This document shows, piece by piece, positions 1 through 7,377 of a stretch of 15,790 bases of DNA. Made by a program: the position numbers and the translations under genes. The notes beneath the pieces were generated by a model, which worked only from the letters and a program-made list of their open reading frames with translations, made no database searches and was not told the DNA's origin. This DNA comes from Entrophospora sp. SA101 (taxonomy: Eukaryota; Glomeromycota; Glomeromycetes; Entrophosporales; Entrophosporaceae), in NCBI GenBank assembly GCA_958430865.1, contig CAUDNR010000924.1, positions 77,524-93,313 of the forward strand. Direction: 5' to 3'. Position 1 is the first letter of the stretch. Every line of letters begins with the position of its first letter.

Positions 1-77
1 ATTATATAAAACAAAGACACGTACTTTAATGAGTGTGCTATTGTTGAGGGTCCAAACCAATCACCTATTTTTTTATC
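1..77 (-). pseudogene. ATG4: Inverted duplicate fragment of ATG4 exon 5 and intron 5
   Basis: Read on the minus strand, this stretch is identical to plus-strand 6224-6300. It covers the end of ATG4 exon 5 (peptide block GDWFGPSTIAHSLK), the GTACGT donor and the first 24 bases of intron 5. Identity ends abruptly at base 77, and the next bases do not match the exon. Because the intron is copied too, this is a DNA-level duplication and not a retrocopy. The match reaches base 1, so it may continue outside the window, where intron 5 and later exons would be expected on the minus strand. It cannot be expressed as a protein from what is visible. Confidence 0.93.
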
Positions 78-524
78 AACAGTGTCATAGTGAAATTCGT
101 GTTACCTACACTCTACCCTTAAACAAAATGATCATCCAATAAAATTTAATTTGACCATCAACCAATTTTCTTCTATGCTTAATACATGAAATTTGTTTTC
201 GTACAAATTATTGTCTTTTTAATATTAACAGATTATTTACTTTTAATGGTGTCACCGATTAAACTTTGGGAGAGCGTATTTTTTTTAATTGGTGATAACA
301 ATTATTTTTGTTTTGTGTGGATCAGAATGAATAAGGGATCAACGAATTTGATTTTTTTATTAGCGAATAATTTTGGGTAAAGAAGATAATAGTTTATTTA
401 AATAAAATATCACTATTTTATTTAGTTTTCTTAGTCGAAGCTAATTAATTTGTTAGAAAGTTACTTTACAAGTACATTGAATTCAAGCTCCTTATATACA
501 ATTCAATTAATTAATAATTCTAAT
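78..524. other. A+T-rich sequence without recognised genes
   Basis: No conserved protein, tRNA or other RNA gene is seen on either strand. Short open frames here have low-complexity hydrophobic or asparagine-rich translations and resemble no family I know. The left edge of this stretch is the breakpoint of the inverted ATG4 duplication. Confidence 0.6.
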
Positions 525-630
525 TTCCCAAAATTGAGACATTCTCCCAATATTGAGAAGTTATCCCAAAATTGTGACGATATTTCAAAATTGCGACGAT
601 ATCCCAAAATTGTGAGGATATCCCAAGACG
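525..630. repeat. Degenerate tandem repeat, about 19-bp unit
   Basis: Five to six diverged copies of a unit like TCCCAAAATTGTGACGATA lie head to tail. The variants include CCCAAAATTGAGACAT, CCCAATATTGAGAAGT, TTCAAAATTGCGACGAT and CCCAAAATTGTGAGGAT. The unit is not a multiple of three and no conserved protein is encoded, so it is read as a non-coding minisatellite. Confidence 0.8.
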
Positions 631-761
631 ATTCTTTCTTAAATAAGTTAAATAAATTACGGCGTTATACAAATAATTAATAGAAAATAAAAATAAAAAA
701 AAAATAAACGTATTACGAAAATAGATGTAACACGGATAAAATAATACTAACAGTTATTAAC

Positions 762-897
762 CAAAAAATCCGTTTTCCGTTGAAACGCGATTTAAATATA
801 AAATCCGTTGAAACGATAATTTTTTAATTACAATTAATAAAATCAAGGGGTAATAGTAAAACCAAAAATCCATTGAAACAAAAATCCGTTGAAACGA
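762..897. repeat. Interspersed repeats of AAAATCCGTTGAAACG
   Basis: The motif ATCCGTTGAAACG or close variants recurs at about 773-787, 801-815, 866-879 and 882-896, with a partial copy near 767. Spacing is irregular, about 20 to 65 bases. No terminal inverted repeats were found that would make this one transposable element. Confidence 0.75.
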
Positions 898-906
898 GGG
901 TTCGAC

Positions 907-1130
907 TATATACGGAATCAAAAAGTGCCTTTTCAGTATTAGTATTATAATTAGTATGTTGCAAATTCCGTACCTATTCCGTACCTTATATGCGGAATCA
1001 AAAACATATCTTTTCAGTATTAGTATGTTATAATTTCCGTGCTTATATGCGGAATCTTTTCAGTATGTTACCTTATATACGGAATCAAACGTACCTTTTC
1101 AGTATTAGTATTATTATAATTTTCTTAATT
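907..1130. repeat. Irregular array of TTATATRCGGAATC plus TTTTCAGTATTAGTAT units
   Basis: The block TATATACGGAATC or TATATGCGGAATC occurs at about 907, 987, 1043 and 1073. Each is followed within a few to a dozen bases by TTTTCAGTAT, usually extended by TAGTAT. Between the blocks, and on to about 1310, lie many copies of TTCCGTA, the inverse of TACGGAA. The unit spacing shrinks along the array (roughly 80, 56 and 30 bases). No coding potential is seen. Confidence 0.8.
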
Positions 1131-1477
1131 CCGTACATTTTCCTGCGTTTTCCGTAGTATACATCCATAATAATAAATTGCATTACATTGATAAATTTCA
1201 AAACGTAGATTAAATACGTCTATTCCGTATTAGTATCTAAAAATTTATTCCGTATCAAATATTAATATTAATATTAATATAGGAAAATTCTTATACATTC
1301 CGTATGTTTATTTTCTATAGGGCTAAAGTAAGTTTAGTAGATAAAATTAGATGAACTTGTGTTTTTAGTAAAGATATAATAAATAAAACTATTATCGTTA
1401 CAATATTCAATCTTAAAATAATAATAAAAATATGTAATTGCTAATAATTAATCATTGTGATGGTTTTTTGATTATAC
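1131..1477. other. TTCCGTA-rich intergenic sequence
   Basis: Scattered TTCCGTA motifs and a short ATTAATATT run (about 1259-1282) are present, but no gene is recognised. The final eight bases, 1470-1477 (GATTATAC), are the left target-site duplication of the adjoining hAT element. Confidence 0.6.
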
Positions 1478-1535
1478 TAGAGGTTGGAATCGTCCAAAAA
1501 ACCCTTAGTCGACTATTAGTTGGTCAAAAATTTCT

Positions 1536-1826
1536 TTAGTCGACTAAATTTGTTTTTTTTAATTTGCAAATTACGAATTCATTTCCATTTGAATCTTTCA
1601 CTTTTTCAAAATGCTTCCACACAAAACTATGTGTTACGATTCATTTTTTTAAATGTCTTCTGGAACCACCGCTTAAATCGTTGGATCTTGAAGCCAATGA
1701 ACCATTGGACCTTGTATTGGAAGTGTTTATTCATTCGCATGTAAAATTATCATCAACAACACCACTACTATTGTCGTCATCATAATATTGATGATATCGA
1801 TACTCTTCCGCATAAAAATTTTCCAT
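1536..1826 (-). pseudogene. Broken N-terminal part of a hAT transposase with BED finger
   Basis: Reading the minus strand from an ATG at 1826, one frame runs 97 codons to a TAA at 1536-1538, interrupted only by two TGA codons. The start is acidic and serine-rich (MENFYAEEYRYHQYYDDD). After the second TGA comes SFVWKHFEKVKDSNGNEF, followed by VICK. This matches the opening of a BED zinc finger: the SxVWxHF aromatic signature, then the first Cys. The second Cys and the later Cys/His ligands are gone because the frame passes straight into the subterminal TAGTCGACTA repeat. The element is thus an internally deleted derivative of an autonomous hAT. The BED assignment is by motif only. Confidence 0.72.
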
Positions 1827-1867
1827 TTTGGATGATAAAACACAAAAATCGTAATTGGTCAGACAAT

Positions 1868-1925
1868 AATAATATTAGTATTAATATTAGTATTAGCATT
1901 AGTATTAGTATAGTATTATTAGTAT
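1868..1925. repeat. ATTAGT-type microsatellite inside the hAT element
   Basis: A run of ATTAGT/ATTAAT hexamers with a few interruptions. It lies between the relic coding part and the right subterminal repeats of the hAT element. Confidence 0.85.
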
Positions 1926-2010
1926 TCGACTAAATAATCGATTAAAATAGTCGACTAAGATAGTCGACTATTAGTTGTTCAAAAAAAAGTTTAGTCGATT
2001 CCAACCTCTA

Positions 2011-2290
2011 GATTATACAAATCAACATTCATAATAAAGAATCTATATTTGGCCTTTTAGAAATTATTATCAATTGCATCCCTGTAATGTGTGTGATATA
2101 ATGTTCACTTTGTCTGGTTTTGTTGCGGTATGCCCCAATTTATATCAGTTTGTAGCTTGGGTTCTCAAGGATATTTATGTAAATTTTCACAATCAAATTT
2201 TAACTGAAGTTTTTTTTATTTTTACTCAAGCTATAGAAAAGCTCATTAGATTTTACATGAATATTTGTTTACCAAAGCCTAAGCTACACA
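2011..2290. other. Intergenic sequence without recognised features
   Basis: Apart from the right hAT target duplication (2011-2018), nothing is recognised. A short plus-strand open frame beginning near 2074 has no motif and no sign of splicing, so it is not called as a gene. Confidence 0.5.
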
Positions 2291-2429
2291 TTATACATGT
2301 GGTAGAAATAAATTGATCACTTGATTCAATCAGGTGACTTGTTTATGTAATTAATTGAGTCATATGAAAGCATGTGTCAGGCGCGATTAAAATTGGATCG
2401 AGTCAACATGTATACTACACATGGTATAA
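2291..2429. mobile_element. Small MITE-like palindromic element
   Basis: The left end TTATACATGTGGTAG is an imperfect inverse of the right end CTACACATGGTATAA, giving a 139-bp unit with weak TIRs. Its first 48 bases resemble, in inverse orientation, bases 13746-13797 inside an intron of the RING-H2 element. Both carry a CACTTGAYTCAAYCAGGTGAC core. Two related copies in one window mark it as a dispersed family. No clear target duplication was identified. Confidence 0.6.
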
Positions 2430-3320
2430 ATTTAATGGGTTGTAAATTTTTTGTGCAATTAACAAAAACATTCTAGTGTAACAAAATATTCCCACTGGAC
2501 AGTTGAGTCGATGTGCATCGGTTCGGTTTTAAACCGCTGTTCAACCGGTTTGGCTGAAGCCTTAAATTTTTCTTCTTTTCCTTTTTTAATTACGAAACTT
2601 CTATACATTTAACATAAACATCAATCTCAATAAGTTTTAAAATTAAAGTTAGTTAATATTTTTAATATTACATTATTAGAAATTTGTGATAATCTTTTAA
2701 GTTTCAAAACCCTTAAATAATAAGGGATTAGAGAAAAATAATAGCATACACGCAACGCAATAATTTTCGTAATACCTAAAATTTCCTTTTTTTTCGTTTT
2801 ATGAAAATTTAACAACACCTTGTTATTTATTGATAAGATGTAAATTGACAAGAAAACTTCACAATGTTGGTCCAAAGGAAATTATCAATTACTATTTAAC
2901 TACGTGAATATTGTATTTTTCTGTTTATAATTTTTGATTTTAGAAATAAGCAAATGTATCAATTGATTGATACCTTATAATAATGATTAACAATTAATAT
3001 TAATGAGCTTTTAAGAGAAAAAACATCTTCCTTCATCAAGAAACTATGCTACATTCAAAAATTTGTACATTTATTTATTATTTATTTATCATTAATTTGT
3101 GCAAGTGATATTGTCAATCATAAACTTATTTATATTGTTTATGATGAAATTACTCTAAAAGCCACCTAAAAAAACTCCTTCCTGATGATTTTTTACCATT
3201 TATAATTAAAATCTCATAAAAAATATTTTTACTTGTTTATTTTCTTTATTTATATAATTATTTTTTGTATTATCTCTTTACTACCATCAATTCAATTAAA
3301 ACATACATAATATATATATA
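2430..3320. other. Intergenic region and probable ATG4 promoter side
   Basis: No gene is recognised. A local G+C-richer patch at about 2490-2560 contains the odd palindrome CGGTTTTAAACCG (2524-2536) and a nearby CCGGTTTGGC. The last hundred bases before the ATG4 start are T- and A-rich and end in a TA run just before the ATG. No individual promoter element can be called with confidence. Confidence 0.5.
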
Positions 3321-6300
3321 ATGTCATTGACTGCTTCAAATAACAATACAACACCACCAGTCATAAGAATTATTACACCACCATCCTCGCCAATAATAAT
3401 GGTGTCAGGTAATGAAGAATGGGATAATGTTGATGATTTTTCAGTAGAATCTTTTCCCGGCGAAGAATCTTCTATCAACAACAATAATAATACAACTTTC
3501 ACGCCTAGTTCACCACCAGAGGAAATAAACGGTGAAGATATTTCTACTGATTTTGACTTTACAAAAAATAATAACAATAATTCAACCGACATTTTACAAA
3601 AAATGGGGTTAGTTTTTTTCTATTAAAATTTTAATTATTTAAAAGGAAAACAAAAACTTTTCACTATAATTTACTAACCAATTATTTGTTTATTTCAAAA
3701 TGAAATTTAAAGACATTGGCTTTATAATACGCGACTCGTTCAATATATGAAATCTGATGAAAGATCAAGAGTGAAACATAGCTATACAACGAATTCTATA
3801 TGGATGCTTGGAATAGAGTATTCATTCACAGGTAAAAATTACATTGTATGAATTTTTTTTGCTTTAATAATTTTCACTACTTTATATATATATATATAAA
3901 CATTGGACAAGACAATTCTGTAAAATATATTTTATATATATATAAATATGGCCGTATGACTAGTAGAGGATGGCGAGTTCGTTAATCTTCCAAAACCTGA
4001 CAGAGGTGAACATGCAAGAGGTACTCGGGCTTCCTCACTACTTAATTTCATTATGTTTGGATTATCAGAAGACGACGACGATGATGATATTGATTCACCT
4101 GGATATCATGAAAGACATTATAGCGAGGACTATATACGAACTCACAAATCGGGAAAATCAAGATCCTCTTTTACATTAAATAGATTCGAGCCTGATTTAT
4201 TGTCATCATCTACTTCATCATCACCATTGTTACCATCACCACTACCACCAGATTCATCATTTTCAAACTTACAATTGCTGCCGTCACCATCACCATCATC
4301 ATCAAAACAACAATATCATCAACAGGGAATTATACATTCTTCAAAAGTAAAACAAAATTTACATCAAGCAACAGCTAGTCATACAGGAGTAATTAAGAAA
4401 TTAAGGTCGTTATCTTTTTCTCGTAATAATAACAACAACAATAATAAATCACCGTCACCGCCACCAGAACAAAAATCTCCCAATTTTTCACCGCAAAAGA
4501 CAGAAAATCGTGTGAAAATGGCGAATGGAAATAATTATGATTCTTTACATATACGACCGAATTACGAGGCAAATAGGACTCGTTTATTTCCCAATAGAAA
4601 AAATGATTCAACAACAACAATCCATTCAGATTCTGCAATATCTAATTCATCAAATTATGAAACAACCTTTCATTTTTCTTCTAATTCTTCGCCTGTTTCC
4701 TCTTCTTCAAGGAAAGCACAGCCAAATTTTTTCTTTCGTTCTCTATCTAATAATAATAACTATTACAACGGCAATATTGAAACTTTAAGTCAAAATAATA
4801 ATAACCTTAATAGTGCCAGTAATAATAATAATTATAGTAATAGTCAAGGTGGAAATTTTTCTCCAAAATCAAAGAAAACTCGTAGAATGACATTTACAAG
4901 TTTCTTTTCTAATAAAGAAAAAACCAAATATAATAAAGCTTCGTCAAGATTATCACCTCATTTAGAAGCTGAAAGTGATTACGATCTTAAATTTTCTGAA
5001 GACGATGAACCTTCTGCTAATAATAATAATAATAATACTATTACAAAAAAAAACAATTTCATAGATTTTATTGGGTTTAAAGATCGAACCAAAGACATTA
5101 ACAATTATAGCAATAATAATAACGTTAATAACGATAACGATAACAATAGTAATTATCCTGACGATTTATATTATAGTTCTGATGATGACGATGATAGTAT
5201 TGATAATAGTGGTAAAGCATTAGAAAAACATTTAACAACTAGACCAAATAATTCATCTGTTGACAATATATCTATAGAAACAATAACAATTGAATCAAAG
5301 GAAAAAATAGATAAATTGTCCAATCATAATAATAATTATTCTTCTACTTTTAACGAATCACCATCATTATCAAATTTAGCGACAAATTTAAATTACAATA
5401 ACGATGACGACAATAATTCCGAGTTAACAGCTAGACCAAATAATTCATCTGTAGACAATATATCTGCAAAAACAATAACAAATGAATCAAATGAAAAACA
5501 AGATAAATTGTCCAATAATAAAAATAAAAATTCTATTTCTAACAAATCATCATCGTTATCAAGTTTAACGACAAGTTTAAATTACAATAACAATAATAAC
5601 AATAATCCTGAGAATTCAGATAGTTGGGTTAATAGAAAATCAACATCATCAGAAAGTGGTTCACTTCGATCTTTAAAATCGTTACCTCCAACACCTACAA
5701 GTTTATATAGACCAGATTCATTAGGACCTTTAACAATAAATCAAAAAAAGTTGATGGATTTTCTTTTGGATTTTCAATCAAGAATATTTTGTTGTTATCG
5801 TAAAGAATATCCACCAATTGAACCTTCCTTTCATACCACTGATACTGGTTGGGGATGTATGCACAGAACTGGTCAAAGTTTATTGGCACAGGGATTTTTG
5901 ATTGTTCTTTTAGGAAGAGGTGATTACTATTATTATTTTTCTTTATTTAAAAAAAATCTAGAAATAAATTTTTTTTGCTATAAAATAACAAAATAAAACC
6001 ATAGATTGGCGATTACATAATGTTCAAAACGATATTGAAAAATTCACATATAGAAAAGTATGCAACAATAATAATGATGATGATAATTTTTTTTAATTGA
6101 CCTGTGAATCTTTAAATTTAAAATAAAATTTATTTATTATAGATATTAAGTTGGTTTGTAGATAACCCAGATCCGGAACATTATTATTCAATTCATAATA
6201 TTGCTAGGATTGGAATTTCATTAGATAAAAAAATAGGTGATTGGTTTGGACCCTCAACAATAGCACACTCATTAAAGTACGTGTCTTTGTTTTATATAAT

Positions 6301-6561
6301 GATTGTATATTAGAAATATGAAAATTTTCTAACAAGTTTATTATTTATATATGCAGACGTTTATCACTAACTCATAAAGATTGCCCTTTGTCAATCTATG
6401 TGCCATCTAACAATACTATATATCGTGATGAATTATTGTTAGTTGCAACATCTGATGAACAAATGGATATTATTGAGAATAATGATGATAATAATAATAA
6501 TAGGTGTAGTGGTGAAATGAAATTGTGGAAGCCTGTTTTAATTTTGTTATCTGTAAGGTTA
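3321..6561 (+). CDS. ATG4: ATG4 cysteine protease, exons 1-6, 3' part missing
   Basis: ATG4 is the cytosolic C54-family protease that trims Atg8 at its C-terminal Gly and releases it from lipid. Exons are 3321-3607, 3713-3831, 3964-5919, 6005-6057, 6143-6276 and 6357 to about 6561. All junctions keep frame, and intron 1 carries TACTAAC. About 918 residues are visible. Diagnostic blocks are NSIWMLG (exon 2), SRIFCCYRKEYPP, GWGCMHRTGQ with catalytic Cys767, LGRDWR formed across intron 3, YYSIHNIARIG, GDWFGPSTIAHSLK and KPVLILLSVRL. The usual next part (PQSxGxxGG and the Asp-Pro-His segment with the other two catalytic residues) is not found in the window. Without splicing, the frame runs through a poly-His stretch to a TAA at 6796-6798. 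Residues about 140-730 are an Asn/Ser-rich insertion. The gene is either split, mis-assembled or a pseudogene. Confidence 0.9.
3414..3437 (+). other. Candidate Atg8-interacting motif (AIM/LIR) in ATG4 exon 1
   Basis: Residues 32-39 of the ATG4 product read EEWDNVDD. This fits the aromatic-x-x-aliphatic core (Trp34, Val37) with acidic residues on both sides, as in motifs that dock on Atg8/LC3. Its place in a disordered N-terminus of an Atg8-processing enzyme makes function plausible. It is a short motif and remains a prediction. Confidence 0.5.
3962..3967 (+). other. NAGNAG tandem splice acceptor of ATG4 intron 2
   Basis: The intron ends in TAGTAG. Cutting after the first AG (3963) adds a Val codon before Glu-Asp-Gly. 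Cutting after the second (3966) omits it. Both keep the reading frame because the exon before ends in phase 1. Confidence 0.7.
4188..5740 (+). repeat. Low-complexity Asn/Ser/Asp-rich coding insertion in ATG4
   Basis: Most of exon 3 encodes homopolymer-like runs of Asn (AAT/AAC), Ser, Pro and Asp. It lies between two parts of the protease fold that are adjacent in typical ATG4 proteins: the strand ending WMLGxxYS and the helix starting near SRIFCCYRK. The frame stays open throughout, which argues for coding and against an intron. The segment is expected to be disordered. Confidence 0.85.
5235..5612 (+). repeat. 192-bp in-frame tandem duplication inside ATG4 exon 3
   Basis: Two adjacent units of 64 codons (5235-5426, then 5427 onward) both begin with T, one variable residue, then RPNNSSVDNIS. 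They share KLSN and the SLNYNN/NLNYNN ends. The period is an exact multiple of three. Divergence is concentrated in the Asn runs, so the duplication is not brand new. Confidence 0.9.
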
Positions 6562-7330
6562 GTAAAAAATAGTTATTTTTCTTTTCATCATCATCATCAT
6601 CACCATCATCTCCAAAAAGACAAAATCAAAAATAACAACAATAACAAAAAAAAAAAAAATCATCGTCGTCCAAAGAAAGTCAAATATCAAAGGGAAGGCA
6701 GGGAGACAATAAAAAGACGAGGTCATCCACACCATGCAAGATTTTCTAGTGACAGATGTAAAATCACCAAGATATCATCGCACAAGCTTGCTTGCTAAAT
6801 GCCAAGTAAATTAGGGAATGAAATGAAGGGCACGTTGGATAAAATGATTGATGATCAAGGATGTGACCTGTTTGTCCAAGGTAAGTAATTATCATGGACT
6901 CCCTTTTGGCATACTTAGAATTAAAAATAATTAAAGTAGTTTATTTAAATTCAAGTGATTATAACAAATAATATCTCTTTTTAAATCATTAATACTGCCA
7001 CAATTAAAATCATAATCATCATTATTGCAATTTAATACTCACGACAATGTAATTCACGGATGTCAAAAAACCTACCTATGTACAATTAACTGAAAAATGG
7101 AGTGGAGTAAACCAAAGACCTGTAAACAGACTTGTTAATAGTTGTTCAATTTGCATCGAGAAAAAAAAAGAACTGGCAGCTAAAATAATTATTTCTGAAA
7201 GTTTTATAATCTGTTGTGCTTGAATTTGAAATCTGTTTCAATTTGAAATTAACGCGCGTAAAATTCAATATTAGCCAATCAAATTTTGTATCTAAATCGC
7301 CTACCCAAATTTAATATTAATTATAAAAAT
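6562..7330. other. Unassigned sequence after the last ATG4 exon
   Basis: A CAT (His) repeat at about 6587-6611 is followed by a stretch to about 6890 that is richer in G and C than its surroundings. That stretch holds short open pieces, for example the peptide MKGTLDKMIDDQGCDLFVQ from 6823, ending at a good GTAAGT donor (6883). None matches the ATG4 C-terminus, and I do not recognise a family. From about 6900 the sequence is plain A+T-rich. Confidence 0.5.
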
Positions 7331-7377
7331 TGATTTTTATTTTATTGCCTCATTGCAATTGTTCATTTTTTGATCAA

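Larger units (their letters stand above)
1478..2010. mobile_element. Non-autonomous hAT-type transposon with 8-bp target duplication
   Basis: The element starts TAGAGGTTGGAATCG and ends with its exact inverse CGATTCCAACCTCTA, giving a perfect 15-bp TIR. It is flanked by the 8-bp direct repeat GATTATAC (1470-1477 and 2011-2018). An 8-bp duplication with short TIRs is characteristic of the hAT superfamily. Palindromic TAGTCGACTA motifs cluster near both ends, as subterminal repeats do in hAT elements. The interior carries a broken BED-finger frame on the minus strand and an ATTAGT microsatellite. At 533 bp it is far too short for a full hAT transposase, so it must depend on an enzyme elsewhere. 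Confidence 0.92.

Noticed and set aside
186..680. Two small plus-strand open frames (about 64 and 76 codons)
   Set aside because: One is generic hydrophobic text in A+T-rich DNA. The other mostly translates the 19-bp tandem repeat. Neither has motifs, splicing or context support.
880..915. GGGTTCGACTAT resembling a tRNA T-loop/B box
   Set aside because: No matching A box, anticodon stem or acceptor pairing is present around it, and it is part of the TCCGTTGAAACG repeat region.
2074..2316. Plus-strand open frame of 80 codons with several Cys and aromatic residues
   Set aside because: No recognisable domain or zinc pattern, and it ends inside the MITE at 2291, so it is probably a chance frame.
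2627..2875. Minus-strand open frame of 82 codons
   Set aside because: A Lys/Ile/Leu/Asn-rich translation, expected by chance from this base composition. No family resemblance.
3296..3592. Minus-strand open frame opposite ATG4 exon 1
   Set aside because: It mirrors the CAC/ACC/AAC-rich coding strand. The sense frame splices correctly into ATG4.
6587..6798. His-rich and Lys-rich read-through as a real ATG4 C-terminus
   Set aside because: It lacks every conserved C-terminal ATG4 motif and starts just after good splice-donor candidates, so it is more likely intron or foreign sequence translated by chance.
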